A stretch of DNA of 64,000 nt from Bretschneidera sinensis (taxonomy: Eukaryota > Streptophyta > Magnoliopsida > Brassicales > Akaniaceae), in assembly GCA_023935145.1 (NCBI GenBank), contig CM043697.1:48026001-48090000 (forward strand). Reading direction: 5' to 3'. The notes under the pieces were generated by a model that was not told where the DNA came from, ran no database searches, and was given only the letters and a program-made list of their open reading frames with translations. A program made the translations under genes and the position numbers. Shown here piece by piece: positions 1 to 11,675 of this stretch. Every line of letters begins with the position of its first letter. Positions within the stretch are counted from its first letter, which is position 1.

Positions 1-1436
1 TAAAGAGTTATGGATTGTAGATGGCTTTACAAGATCAAATAAGGGAATACTCTAGGGGATGAAGTCCGGTATAAAGCTAGGTTGGTAGCGAAGGGGTTCT
101 CACAAAAAGAAGGCATAGATTTCACTGAATTCTTCTCACCGGTTGTGAAGTACAAGACGATCTGAATAGTGTTAGCATTGGTGGTCCAATTTGATTAGGA
201 AATTAAGCAAATGGATGTGAAGACAGTGTTCTTACATGGAGAGCTCGATGAGACCATTTTCATGAGGCAACTCAAAGGCTATGAGGAAAGAAGGTAGGGA
301 GAGTTAGTGTGCAAATTGAAGAAATCTCTCTATGGCCTGAAGCAATCACCTCGGCAATGGAATAAGAGGTTTGATTCCTTTGTAATTAGCTTAGGTTTCA
401 TGAGGAGCTACTATAAGGGGCAGAAGGTTGAGGAAGTGGTGATCATCCTCATCTATGTTGATGATATGTTGCTGGTTAGGAGTAGTATGGAAAGGATAAA
501 TAAATTGAAGGCTCAACTCAGTGAAGAGTTTGAGATGAAGGATCTTGGCCATGCACAAAAGATCCATGGGATGTGTATCATCCGGGAAAGGGAGAGAAAC
601 AGATTGAAGATCTCTCAAACTTCCTACATAGAGAAGATGATATCTAAATTCTCTATGGAAGATAGCAAACCAGTGAAGGTTCCCCTTGCTGTTAATTTCA
701 AGTTCTCCAGCGATCAATGTCCAAGATCAGAGGCGAAGAAGAAAGAAATGGAGAAAGTCCCCTACTCTAGTGCGGTTGGTTCTATTATGTTCACCATGGT
801 AAGCACTAGACCTGACATTGCTCATGCAATAAGTGTTCTCAGCAGGTTTATGAGTAATTCGAAAAGAAGCATTGGCTTAGGATGAAGTGGTTGCTGAGGT
901 ATTTGAATGGAAGCCCAGAAGTAGGGCTGGTGTATGAGAAGAGAGGTAAGTCCATTTGCCTAGAAGGTTTTGCTGATTCAGAGTGTGGAGCAGACCAGGA
1001 TAAAAGGAGATTGATTACCTCCTACTTCTTCAACTTAAATGGATGTTGTGTAAGTTGGAAGGCTCAGTTGCAGCCAGTGGTAGCACTCTCAATAACCGAG
1101 GCTGAGTACATAGTAGCTACAGAGGCCATTAAGGAGGCTATGTGGTGCAAAGAGTTACTTGAAGAGTTGAAGGTACTAGAGGAGCAGGTTGTGGTATTTT
1201 CAGATAGTCAAAGTGCATTACACTTATGTAAGAATCCAGTGTTCCATGAGAGGACGAAGCACATGGATGTTCAGTATCATTTCATTCGGGAAAATGTTAC
1301 GAAAGGATGCATCCATGTGGACAAGGTAGCCACAGAAGAAAATCCTACGGATTTGGGTACTCAAATTCTACCTCTAAGTAAGTTCAATCATTGCCTTGGA
1401 CTACTTAGGATTAGAGTTGGTAAATTGATGACTTAA
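1..1436 (+). pseudogene. copia element A: reverse transcriptase/RNase H remnant of pol
   Basis: This is the 3' part of a Ty1/copia polyprotein, which would copy element RNA into DNA in cytoplasmic particles. The reading starts upstream of the window. Recognisable in order are the RT entry motif [15 protein letters not shown] (about 90-135), a QMDVK...FLHGELDE stretch (about 208-255), LYGLKQSPRQW (about 330-360), the catalytic box IYVDDMLLV (about 450-475), STRPDIAHA (about 805-830), and RNase H with ADSECGAD and ITEAEY (about 970-1110), ending EERTKHMDVQYHF-type (about 1250-1285). The order is that of Tnt1-like copia elements. Stops lie within the first 300 bases and a frameshift near 880 separates RT from RNase H; the stretch between RT blocks is shortened. 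It is therefore a dead copy. The element's 3' LTR begins 72 bases after the final stop. Confidence 0.93.
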
Positions 1437-1507
1437 GATTAGTTTGGATCCCGAAGCTCTCTGCACAATGGTTCACGTTTTTTGAACACTTAGACAAAGG
1501 TAGAGAT
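1437..1507 (+). other. copia A 3' untranslated stretch up to the LTR
   Basis: Short non-coding stretch between the RNase H stop and the LTR. It ends in the purine-richer AAAGGTAGAGAT, which sits where the polypurine tract (plus-strand primer) of Tnt1-like elements lies. Confidence 0.6.
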
Positions 1508-2055
1508 TGTTGGTATTTGTCTAAGGTTTGCATTTGTTTAACCATGGTTCAAAGATGGTTAAAGTCTAAACCAAGGTTTGAGGATTAAATTCCAGAAAGT
1601 TAAAAGACTGCACACATGTGTGTGCATCAATTTGGAGCAAGATAAGGGCAAGCACACTAGTGTGCACACTTTAGCACACAATCAGGAAAGTGTGCGCACT
1701 GCTGTGTGGAGGGGCATCATCAATGTGAGCCTAGGTGCCCCTCCACCAGCACCTTGGCACCCAGAATGATGTCTCCCTAACCTGCACCAGTGCCTAGGCA
1801 CTCCCCACCAGCACTATGGCGTCCAAAAGGTGTGCAAAGGTGCCCTGCCCAGCGCCATGGTGCCCCCTGTTGAGCGCCTAGGTGCTAGGCACACCAAAGC
1901 ACACATGGACAACCTGCTTTAGCCTTCCCTTAGGTGTGTGAGTGCAAGGTTAAAATGCATAGTACCACTTAGGATTGATGGGGGGCCAAGATTAAGTGGT
2001 AATCAAGATCCAAGGGTGGAGATTGACTCACAAGAATGACCAAAAAGTGGGTCGC

Positions 2056-2064
2056 TATAAAAGG
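2056..2064 (+). promoter_or_regulatory. TATA box of the copia A LTR promoter
   Basis: TATAAAAGG lies about 550 bases into the LTR, where the U3 promoter of a retrotransposon LTR is expected. The reversed solo LTR carries the same motif at 23619-23627 on the minus strand, so the site is conserved between copies. Confidence 0.6.
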
Positions 2065-2170
2065 GGTTTCCTAGCCTTGTTTTTTCATATATATAACAAC
2101 ACAAGTTTGTGACATTCTTTGAGATCAATTGTAATATAGGAGAGAATTGTGTGAGAGACATAAACACAAG

Positions 2171-2175
2171 AGGGA
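2171..2175 (+). repeat. 5-bp target site duplication (AGGGA), left of element G
   Basis: AGGGA immediately precedes the TGATGAG start of G's 5' LTR and is repeated at 11671-11675 right after the 3' LTR. This shows that G integrated into the copia A LTR by a normal integrase reaction. Confidence 0.95.
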
Positions 2176-3378
2176 TGATGAGTCTTAAATATTGCATATT
2201 TAAGCCCTTAAATTATATGTGTTAAGCTCTTAGTTTGTATTATTTCCCTTTATTTTATGTCTTTTTTGTGTTTTGTGTATTTTTATAGGTTTGTGGAGAA
2301 AATGAAGCATTTCAGGAGATCAAGCTTCAAGAATAAAAGCTGAGGATGCCTTGTGCGATTGATCGCATGAGTCATGCGATCGAGCGCACCTACGCTCGAG
2401 TGCACTTGCCTACGAACGAGCATATGGCCAACATCCCACATCAAAATATTTGTAGTGCAGTGCACCTGCGATCGTGCGCACATGCGATTGATCACAACAA
2501 TCTGCGATCGAGCGCACTCGGGACAGTATCCCACATCGAATCTGAAACCTATAGTGCTTCGAGACTCCCCCTATATAAACACCATCTGACTTCATCATTC
2601 GGTGTGCAATTCCTGAGCCATTTGGTGTAATCTGGTGGACGTCTGCTAGCATTCTAGTGGACCCCGAAGGCTTTGCTACCATGAGGGGAAGCGCCGCTCA
2701 ACAGCAAGTGAAATTTCTCCCTTGTATAGTAAATATTTATTTTCATTTGTTTGGTTTAGTTTAAATGTTTACCACTTTTATTATGAACTGTAGTTTCATA
2801 ACTAAGGTTGAAGATGAAGCCTCGCCATTGTTTGGCGTATTAGTTTCAGTTTTGTTTATACAATTATGATTTTTTTTAGTATAAATGTTCTGTCAATTAT
2901 TTGAGTAGAATCTTATGATTTATTGTGTTTAAATTGTTCTGTTGGATATTCCTTATTTTTCGTCTGATGGATACATTGAATCATTTTCGATTAAATTGGA
3001 TTTCCTTTGTGATTTGTTAAAAGTGGATGCATTAGATGCTTTTGGTTTAATCGGGATATTCATTGTTTTTTGTTTTAAGTTGGATTCATAGAATGTTTTG
3101 ATAGGCTATTGTTAGAACATTGAGATATATGCTTAACTTCGGCGGGGTGGATTCAGAAACCTTAGTCTTTTTATCATTTGCTTTAAACCAATTTAGTTTA
3201 AGTTTATATTTCTTTTGCAAAAAATACAATTCAAAATTCCGAACTAGGTTAAGATAAGGTTAGTTTATATAAAATTATATTTTCACAACGCAATTCCTTG
3301 TGGATTCGACCTCGCACTTGCACAAACACTATATTGCAAACGATTCGTGCGCTTGCGAGTAATTTAAAACTCACAACA
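2176..3378 (+). repeat. G 5' LTR
   Basis: Starts TGATGAGTCTTAAATATTGC and ends ACTCACAACA, matching the 3' LTR at 10494-11670. It is 26 bases longer than the 3' copy. The differences sit mainly in a cluster of GCGATCGAGCGCAC-like words (about 2356-2520), where this copy has extra units, and near 2800, where the 3' copy has about 20 extra bases. Confidence 0.95.
2572..2579 (+). promoter_or_regulatory. TATA box in G 5' LTR
   Basis: TATATAAA after a C-run (CCCCC), conserved in the 3' LTR at 10838-10845. It is a likely U3 promoter driving genomic RNA of G. Confidence 0.6.
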
Positions 3379-3384
3379 AGTTTT

Positions 3385-3402
3385 TGGCGCCGTTGCCGGG
3401 GA
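3385..3402 (+). other. Primer binding site of G (tRNA-Asp type)
   Basis: TGGCGCCGTTGCCGGGGA, six bases after the LTR end, is complementary to the 3' end of plant tRNA-Asp as used by Athila/Tat elements. Minus-strand DNA synthesis would start here. Confidence 0.85.
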
Positions 3403-3592
3403 TTTGTTTTGTTTGTGAAATTTTTGTCTGAATTAATTTTATTTTTCTACAAGTTAGTTAGCAATATTGTTGTTTGATTTTTCTATTTGCAATTTTATTT
3501 GTTTCTATTTGCATTGTTAAACAAAAAAATAAAAAATAAAAAACATTTTTGCAAATTTCTGCTGGTTAGGTTATTTTAGTGCTTTTTGTGCG

Positions 3593-4609
3593 GTGTATGC
3601 TTGGTCGGAGTCCTTGAATTTAAATTTGATACATTTAGATCCCGACTTAGAAAGAACTCTTAGGAAACAGAAAAGAGCACTAATTGAAAGAGAGACAGTT
3701 GAAATGGGAGAAAATTTTAGGAATGCAAATCATCTGGAACATGTAGAGCAACCTAGAGCTTGGAACATGGACTCCACTACATCCCTTAAGGATTTGTTCG
3801 CACCCGTTGCGACTAATTCATCCTCTTGCATAGTGTTGCCACCTACCAATGCCACCCATTTTGATTTAAAGCCACATGTCATCCAACTCCTACCCTCATT
3901 TCATGGCTTAGATCTTGAGAACCCTTATAGTCATGTGAAGAAGTTCAAAGATATTTGTGCTACATTCAAATTCCAGAACTTCTCTGAGGAGTCTGTCCAT
4001 CTTTGACTCTTCCCTTTTTCTCTTCACGATAGAGCTAGGGCGTGGTTGGATTCCAACACGCCCAGGTCTATCACATCTTGGGAAAACCTGCTTAGTAAAT
4101 TTTATCATATGTTTTTCCCAATGTCTAGAGTGAATGAGTGCTGAAAGGAGATTAGTTCTTTCACTTAGGATGAGGATGAGAAGTTCTCTGAGAGCTGGGA
4201 GCACTTCAAAGAGTTACGGATCAGATGCCCTCCACATGGATATGAAAAGTGGAGACTCATTCAGTTCTTTTACCAAGGGTTGACTCAAACCAACTGTAGC
4301 ATGATCGAGTCTATGAATGGGGGGGCATTCTTGAGTCTGACTGGGGAGGAAGCATACAAGGCGTTGGACAAGTTATCTGATAACTCGCAACAATGGGATT
4401 TTTCAAGCTGTCGAGATAAATCCACTCGTGCTCCCAAGAGAGGAGGTATCTATGAGGTAAAGGAGGACACTGACTTGAGGATGAAGTTAGATGCTCTCAC
4501 TAAGAGGATTGACGCTCTCACTGTGGGCTAGTCCATCAATGCTGCCAACACATTCAATGTTGATAGTTGTTCCATCTGTGCTAGCTTCATACATCTAGCA
4601 CAGAATTGT
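3593..4609 (+). pseudogene. G gag (nucleocapsid/coat protein), broken
   Basis: Gag packages the element RNA into virus-like particles. The first block (from about 3593) holds the Gag N-terminal motif around LPSFHGLDLENPYSHVKKF. It stops with TGA at 4004-4006, yet reading continues sensibly through RAWLDSNTP and WENLLSKFYHMFFP. A further stop TAG at 4166-4168 falls where relatives read Gln (SFTQDE). The segment 4280-4531 continues the domain. A textbook CCHC zinc knuckle, C-x2-C-x4-H-x4-C (CSICASFIHLAQNC), is at 4568-4609. The upstream start is uncertain. The protein would not be made whole from this copy. Confidence 0.88.
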
Positions 4610-5866
4610 CCATCAATGCGGGCTTTTGCATAGTATCCTATGGAACAAGTAAATGCTTTCAATGACTATCGGAGGTAGTCGAATGGATCATACTTCGAGA
4701 CTTACAATCCAGGGTGGTGGAACCACCCAAATTTTTCATGGAAGCAAAACCAACCAATGAATCAGGGAGGAGCCCCTCATCATGCTCACAATTAGTATCC
4801 TCCCAGATTTTCCCCACAAATTCCTAGTCATGGTCGTTCTGCCCATCCAGCACCATCACCTGCTTATCAAGCACCCACTCAAACACCAGTACTAGTTTCA
4901 CAGTCGCTAGAGGACACCCTTAAGGAGTTCATGAAGACGACTAGCCAAAATATGAGTGATGTGAGGAGTGCAACAGTGGTAAACACCCAAGCAATTGCCA
5001 AGCTGGAGAGCCAAATAGGGCAAATTGCACGTCACTTGGGTGAGAGAGAGAAAACAAAGTTCCCCAGTCAACCCGTGCCCAACCCAAAGGGACAATTTAT
5101 GGTTAGAAATTCTTCACATCTTACGCACGGGGAGGAACAAGTGCAATCGATTGTTACATTAAGGTCTGGGAGACAAGTGGAAAATCGAGTAGAAGAGACC
5201 CCTGCTATGCAGCAAGGGTATGAAGGTGGCAATAAGGAGAAGAGAGACGCTGAGCCATCTACAGCCACACCTACTGTGAAGGACCCTCCTAGGTCATTTA
5301 TACCTAAAACACCCTACCCCGAGAGATTACAGGCGCCCAAGAAAGGAGGGAAGTATGAGGAAATTTTGGAGGTATTCAAGCAAGTCTAAATCAATATCCC
5401 ATTTTTGGATGCCATCCATCAAGTGTCGTCATATGCCAAGTTTTTAAAGGACTTGGTCACTATCAAGAGGAGGACGAATGTCCCGAAGAAGGCATTTTTG
5501 ATCGAGCAGGTTAGCTCAATCCTTCAGTGCAAGCTGCCCATCAAGTACAAGGATCCAGGGAGTCCTACCATCTCTTGCACGATAGGAGTCAACCATATCG
5601 AGAGGGCTCTATTGGATCTAAGAGCAAGTGTGAATCTTTCGCCTTACTCAGTCTATCTGCAGTTATGGTTAGGAGAATTGAAGCCCACAAACACAACGCT
5701 TCAATTGGCTGACAGGTCAGTGAAAATACCATGAGGAATAGTTGAGGATGTTTTGATAAAAGTAGATAAGTTCTATTTACCCATGGATTTTATTGTGCTT
5801 GACACAGAGCCGGTTCAGAATGTAAGGATTTAGATACTGGTTATTCTAGGGTGACCATTCTTAGCC
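4610..5866 (+). pseudogene. G Gag C-terminus and aspartic protease region, broken
   Basis: After the zinc knuckle come a Gln/Pro-rich linker (4640-4930), a coiled-coil-like stretch with LESQIGQIARHL (about 4995-5040) and a VTLRSGRQV motif (about 5150-5180), which in Athila-like elements precedes protease. The protease is seen at about 5560-5690 around ALLDLRASVNLSPYSVY. Relatives have Asp-Leu-Gly-Ala at the active site; here the Gly is Arg, which should abolish activity. Stops occur at 5387-5389 and 5732-5734. The protease would have cut the Gag-Pol polyprotein during particle maturation. Confidence 0.85.
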
Positions 5867-7722
5867 ATGGCTAATGCCCTGATCAATTGTAAAACAGGGG
5901 TGATGAAGATTTCCTTCGGAAATATGACAGTGGAGTTAAACATCTTTGATATCACTAGGCAACCACTGGAGTATGATGAAGTGAGAAATGTAAGCTTGAT
6001 AGAGGAGATTCTTGAGAAGACTGTGAACGAATCAAGCATTGAGGATCCCCTGGAGGCATCCTTTGCTCACTTTGGAGAGGACTTGGGCTTAGATAAGTTA
6101 CTCGAGCAAGTGAATGCCATTTTGGAGTCTGATCCTCAAGAAAGCAATGAGACAGAGAAGATAGTAGCACCTGAACCCCACAAGAAGGAACTTAAGCCTT
6201 TACCAGATAATCTTAAGTATAAGTTCCTAAGTCCAGCAGATTATTTGACTGTGATTATAGCTTCAGATTTGGGTGAGGTTCAAGAGGAGAAATTATTAGA
6301 TGTTTTAAGAGAGCACAAGGAAGCTATTGGCTGGACTATAGAGGATATTAAGGGAATCAGCCCCTCGTTCGTAATGCACAAGATACATTTGGAGGAGAAT
6401 GCCAAGCCATCGAGGGAGCCACAAAGAAGGCTTAACCCAGCTATGCAAGACATTATGAGGGCAAGAAGTAATGAAGTTGTTAGATGCAGGGATCATTTAT
6501 CCCATCTCTGATAGCAAGCGGGCGAGCCCAATTCACGTCGTGCCCAAGCGAGCTGGATTAATAGTAGTGAAGAATAAGGACAACAAGTTGGTGCCAACTC
6601 GTGTTCAGTCTGGGTGGAGAGTGTGTATAGACTACCATAAACTGAACGCTGCCACAAGGAAAGATCAATTTCCACTCCCATTTATTGATCAGATAGTGGA
6701 GCGTTTAGCTGGGCACGAGTATTATTGCTTTTTGGATGGTTATTTTGGATATAACTAGGTCCCCATGGACCTCGAAGATCAGGAGAAGACGACGTTTACC
6801 TGTTCTTTTGGGACATTCGCCTATTGTCACATGCCCTTTGGGTTATGCAATGCACCCACTACTTTTCAGCGGTGCATGGTCAACATATTCTCTGACATTG
6901 TAGAGTGATTCTTAGAGATTTTCATAGACGACTTCTCTATCTTTGGTTCAACATTTGAGGAGTGCCTGCACCGTCTCACTTTGGTTTTAGTGCGATGCAA
7001 GGAGAAGAACCTGGTGCGTAATTGGGAGAAGTGCCATTTTATGGTCAAGCAAGGAATTGTATTGAGGCATGTCATATCTCATCGAGGGATTGAGGTCGAC
7101 AAAGGGAAGGTGGACTTGATTTCCAACCTTCTACCCCCACGTACGGTGAAGGAGGTTCATTCTTTTCTGGGCTATGCAGGTTTCTACAGGCGATTTATCC
7201 AGAATTTCAGCAAAATCGCCAGGCCCTTATGCAAGTTATCCTTGAAGGATGCCCCATTTATATTTGATGAGGACTGTAAGAAAGCATTTGGGGATCTGAA
7301 GAAGATTTTGACGTCCACACCCTTATTCAGCCACCCAACTGAGGTATGCCTTTTAAGATTATGTGTGACGCATCAGACTATGCTGTTGGAGTTGTTTTGG
7401 GGCAGCATGTTGATAAACTTCCCCATGTTATCTATTATACAAGTCGAACTCTAAACGACGCACAACTTAATTACTCTACCATTGAGAAGGAGTTGTAAGC
7501 AGTCATTTTTGCATTAGACAAGTTTAGATCCTACTTGTTAGGATCTAAGGTCATTATTTACTCGGATCATGCAGCCTTGAAGTATCTTTTCTCTAAAAAA
7601 GATGCTAAATCTCATCTTATCCGATGGATCTTGCTACTTTAAGAGTTCGACATCGAGATTCGGGATAAGAAAGGTTCAGAAAATATAGTGGCAGATCATT
7701 TGTCTAGATTGATTGTGGATTT
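5867..7722 (+). pseudogene. G reverse transcriptase and RNase H, broken
   Basis: RT begins around HKIHLEENAKPSREPQRRLNP (about 6376-6440) and continues through WRVCIDYHKLNAATRKDQFPL (6614-6674) and CFLDGYFGY. An in-frame TAG at 6756-6758 stands where the family reads Gln before VPMDLEDQEKTTF. The MPFGLCNAPTTFQRCM block is at 6832-6880, a TGA at 6906-6908 replaces an Arg, and the catalytic box IFIDDFSIFG follows at 6919-6948. The thumb and connection (SFLGYAGFYRRFIQNFSKIARPL) is near 7165-7235. RNase H runs from about 7330 with a frameshift, then [17 protein letters not shown] and IVADHLSRL (about 7560-7715). Unambiguously Ty3/gypsy and not functional here. Confidence 0.9.
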
Positions 7723-7876
7723 CACTGAGGCCGCCACTCCCATTTCTGAGACCTTTCCTGATGAGCAATTGAGGCACATTGCTCATAGTCCCGCGCCATG
7801 GTTTGCTGATATAGTGAACTATCTTGTCACCGGGCACATGCCTTTGCATTAGGGGCGGCAAGATAAATCAAAGTTT

Positions 7877-9090
7877 TTGGCCATGGTAAAACACTTTTTA
7901 TGGGATGATCCTTACCTGTTCAAGTATTGTCCCGATCAGATCATCAGAAGGTGTATTCCTGAGCATGACCAATCTAATGTCATCACCTTTTGTCATGATC
8001 ATGCTTGTGGAGGCCATTTCAGTGCTAAAAAGGCCATTGCAAAGATTTTGCAGTGCGGATTCTATTGGCCTACCCTATTCCGAGACTCTCACACTTACTG
8101 TGTATCTTATGAGCGTTGCCAAAAGCTAAGGAGTCTTTCTAGGAGGAATATGATGCACCTCAACCCTATTCTGATTGTTGAGATTTTTGATGTGTGGGAC
8201 ATTGATTTTATGGGACCGTTCCCAAACTCCTTTGGCTACTTGTACATTCTAATTGTTGTGGACTATCTGTCCAAGTGGGTGGAGGCCATTGCATGCAAGA
8301 CCAATGACCACAGAGTTGTGGTCCAGTTTTTGAAGGGCACTATTTTTGCTCGATTTGGTACGCCTCGAACAATCATAAGTGATGGAGGGAAGCACTTTTG
8401 CAACCAGATTTTTGAGCAGTTGATGAAGAATTATTTCATCACACACAAGGTTGCCACCCCATATCACCCACAGACGAGTGGACAAGTGGAAATTTCTAAT
8501 CGCGAGATCAAACACATTTTAGAGAAAACTGTGAACCCTAGTAGAAAGGATTGGTCTCTACGATTGACTGATGCACTGTGGGCATATCGGACAGCTTTCA
8601 AGACGCCAATTGACATGTCTCCCTATCGTATTGTGTACGGAAAGGTATGTCACATTCCGGTTGAATTAGAGCATAGAGCCTATTGGGCTATCAAGCAGTT
8701 GAACTTCAATCTTTCGAAGGCTGGCACAAAAAGGAATCTCCAACTCAATGAATTAGAGGAGCTACAGAATGATGCATACGATTGTGCACGATCCTACAAG
8801 GCACAAATGAAGAAGACTCATAACCAACACATTTTGAGACGAGCTTTTGAGCCAGGTCAAAAAGTTCTTCTTCACAATTCACGCTTGCATCTTTTTCCAG
8901 GCAAGCTCAAATCTCATTGGATAGGCCCATTTATTATTCGATCGTTTTTTCGCATGGGGCCATCGAGATTAAGGATCCAAAGAATGGTAGCACTTTCAAG
9001 GTAAATGGAAAGAGGCTAAAACCATTCTTGGAGTTGAGGAGTCCGGATATTGAGACGATATTGTTGACGAATCCTATTTACTCTGATTGA
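7877..9090 (+). pseudogene. G integrase, mostly open reading frame
   Basis: Integrase joins the element DNA to the host chromosome. An open frame of about 375 codons covers the N-terminal HHCC zinc domain (HDHACGGHF... CVSYERCQK, about 7995-8125) and the catalytic core: first Asp in [12 protein letters not shown] (about 8195-8232), second Asp in IISDGGKHF (about 8371-8397), Glu in [12 protein letters not shown] (about 8478-8515). The C-terminal domain follows. Near 8955 a frameshift moves the last part ([16 protein letters not shown]) into another frame ending near 9090. The catalytic triad is intact; only the tail is displaced, making this the best preserved part of G. Confidence 0.9.
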
Positions 9091-10481
9091 GGGTCATCTA
9101 CTAAGGAGAGTCTGGCTGAAGACTTTAAACTTAGCACTCATGGGAGGCACCCCACAACTTATCCTTTCTGTTTATTTATTATTTTACATATTTATAATTA
9201 ATGTTTGTTTCCAGTATTTTTTGTTTTCTAGTCTTTATTTTTCAGGGACAACGCGTACTTTAGTTCAAGCTTGGGGGTATGCTACGCGCCATACTAGTCC
9301 AGATAGTTCTCCATATCCCAGGTCAGCTCTTTCCATAGTATTCACACATTGGGGTCAATGTGTCATTTAAGTTTGGGGGTATAGGAGACACGTTACACAC
9401 ACTTTGTCCTAATTTATTGTTTTCTTTTTCTTTTTCTTCGTGAAGATAAATGCATGTTCATGTTCGTCTAATAATTTTGGTTGATTTGAAAAAATTGTGA
9501 TGTGATTTCATTGGTGAGTTTAAAACTTTAAACATTTGATCTGATGATGGAGTTTAAACTTTAGTTACTTACTTTAGGCATTTGAGAGTTCACATGTTTG
9601 AGCCACTCTAACACGTGCATTAGCACATATTTGTGTGAGGGTGACATGTGATGTTAATGTGTATGTTTCTTATTTTAACTGAAACGGGATGATTTGTGGG
9701 ATTAACACTTGGGCATAAAAAAATAAAAAATAAAAAATTGATCATCATCAATAAACTTTCCATTGAGTAACTGGACCTCTTGCCTCAGTAAGCAGTGAGT
9801 GTTCACGTCAAAAGGTGGGAATTTTATTCATAATGATCATTGCGAAACTTTCCGCTGAGTAACTCGACCTCTTGCCTCAGTAAGTAGGGAGTGTTCACGT
9901 CAAAATGTGGAAATTTTTCTTGGTAGCATTAAGGCCAGTTTAGTTTCGTAGCCTTTTTGACTTGAGTTAGTAAGTCCTTAGGGGTGTCTTTACACCTAAT
10001 GCCTTAAAACCATCTGGTTTGGGAGTCATTGACTCAACACTCGTTACATGGGTCAATTAGAAAGCTTAAGGGAACTAAACATAGCAGAGCCTTATTAAAA
10101 AAAATAATAATAAAGAAAAAAAATAAAATAAAATAATAATATGCCATCGTTGTTCATTCTATTGAGAAATTTTGTGAATCTTGAGATGTTGAAACATTGT
10201 ACAGTGAACTTATTTGGAAACCTCATCCGTATATACTAATTCACTTTACATTGATTCGAGCTTGTGATGTCTTAGCATGTCTCTTGTAAGTAATTAGGTT
10301 TTAAACTCTTATTCATTGTGAAAATGGGTTAGATTTTTTAAGTTTGCTGATGAACGAATTTCATGATTTTGAGTGCTCCTTAAATTTTTGGATACCATGA
10401 GTATTGAACTTTTCTTTTATGATTCTTTGTTTTTCATTTAGTTTTTTATTTTGTTTTGCTAAGGGACTAGCAAAATATAAG
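9091..10481 (+). other. G non-coding 3' region
   Basis: About 1.4 kb without a supported gene. It contains two internal copies of a TTGGGGGTAT motif (9271-9280 and 9373-9382) matching the real polypurine tract at 10483, an approximately 92-bp direct duplication (9755-9915) and an A-rich stretch (10100-10140). In Athila relatives this interval can hold an env-like gene; I find none. Confidence 0.75.
9755..9915 (+). repeat. 92-bp-period direct duplication in G
   Basis: The string ACTTTCC...GAGTAACT.GACCTCTTGCC...GTTCACGTCAAAA.GTGG.AATTTT occurs twice, the copies starting at 9755 and 9847, with a few substitutions. Confidence 0.85.
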
Positions 10482-10482
10482 T

Positions 10483-10493
10483 TTGGGGGTATT
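10483..10493 (+). other. Polypurine tract region of G
   Basis: TTGGGGGTATT directly precedes the 3' LTR start at 10494, the expected place for the plus-strand primer. Confidence 0.7.
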
Positions 10494-11670
10494 TGATGAG
10501 TCTTAAATATTGCATATTTAAGCCCTTAAATTATATATGTTAAGCTCTTAGTTTGTATTATTTCCCTTTATTTTATGTATTTTCTGTGTTTTGTGTATTT
10601 TTATAGGTTTTTGGGGAAAATGAAGCATTTCGGGAGATCAAGCTTCAAGAGCAAAAGTTGAGGATGCCTTGTGCGATTGATCGCACGAGTCATTCGATCG
10701 AGCGCACCTGCCTACGAATGAGCACATGGCCAACATCCCACATCAAAATCCTTGCAGTGCAGTGCACCTGCGATCGAGCGCACTTGGGGCAGTATCCCAC
10801 ATCGAATCTGAAACCTATAGTGCATCAAGAATCCCCCTATATAAACACCATCTGACTTCATCATTCGGTGTGCAATTCCTGAGCCATTTGGTGTAATCCA
10901 GTGGACGTCTGCTAGCATTCTGGTGGACCCCGAAGGCTTTGCTACCACGAGGGGAAGCGCCGCCCAATAGTAAGTAGAATTTCTCCCTTGTATAGTAAAT
11001 ATTTCTTTTCATTTTGTTTTGTTTAGTTTAAATGTTTAGCACTTTTATTATGAACTGTAGTTTCATAACTATTAGTGGCTAGAATCTTTAACTAAGGTTG
11101 AAGATGAAGCCTTGCCATTGTTTGGCATATTAGTTTCAGTTTTGTTTATACAATTCTGATGTTTTTTTTTTAGTATAAATGTTCTGTCAATTATTTGACT
11201 TGAATCTTATGATTGATTGTGTTTAAATTGTTCTGTTGGATATTCCTTGTTTTTCATCTGATGGATACATCGAATTGTTTTCGATTAAATTGGATTTCCT
11301 TTGTGATTTGTTAAAAGCGGATACTTTGGATGCTTTTGGTTTAATCGGGATATTCGTTGTTTTTTGTTTTAAGTTGGATTCATAGAATGTTTTGATAGGT
11401 TATTTTTAGACATTGAGATATATGCTTAACTTCGGCGGGGTGGATTCAGAAACCTTAGTCTTTTTATCATTTGCTTTAAACCAATTTAGTTTAAGTTTAT
11501 ATTTCTTTTGCAAAAATACAATTCAAAATTCGGAACTAGGTTAAGATAAGGTTAGTTTAGATAAAATTATATTTTCACAACGCAATTCCCTGTGGATTCG
11601 ACCTCGCACTTGCACAAACACTATATTGCAAACGATTTGTGCGCTTACGAGTAATTTAAAACTCACAACA
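10494..11670 (+). repeat. G 3' LTR
   Basis: 1,177 bases, TGATGAGTC...CACAACA, with TATATAAA at 10838-10845. It differs from the 5' LTR by scattered substitutions and several indels, so the insertion is not recent. Confidence 0.95.
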
Positions 11671-11675
11671 AGGGA
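11671..11675 (+). repeat. 5-bp target site duplication (AGGGA), right of element G
   Basis: Exact match to 2171-2175. Confidence 0.95.

Larger units (their letters stand above)
1508..2175 (+). repeat. copia A 3' LTR, left piece (split by element G)
   Basis: Begins TGTTGGTATTTGTC and continues to 2175, where the Athila-like element G interrupts it; the rest resumes at 11671 and ends TTTCCAACA at 12010. The same sequence occurs reversed and uninterrupted at 23158-24257, which fixes both LTR ends. Without G it would be about 1.0 kb. Positions 1650-1890 are GC-rich for this window and contain repeated TGTGCGCAC-like and CCAGCGCC-like words. Confidence 0.92.
2176..11670 (+). mobile_element. Element G: Athila-like Ty3/gypsy retrotransposon, complete but degenerate
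   Basis: A full-length LTR element of 9,495 bases: 5' LTR, tRNA-Asp-type primer site, gag, protease, RT, RNase H, integrase, a 1.4-kb non-coding 3' stretch, polypurine tract and 3' LTR, flanked by AGGGA. The domain order protease-RT-RNase H-integrase makes it Ty3/gypsy. The primer site and the gag style (a FHGL...NPY...HVKKF block, then CCHC) point to the Athila/Tat side; no env-like reading frame remains after integrase. All genes carry stops or frameshifts, so it could move only if served in trans. Confidence 0.93.

Noticed and set aside
1578..1769. 63-codon frame in the copia A LTR
   Set aside because: Inside an LTR, broken in the solo copy; no supporting similarity.
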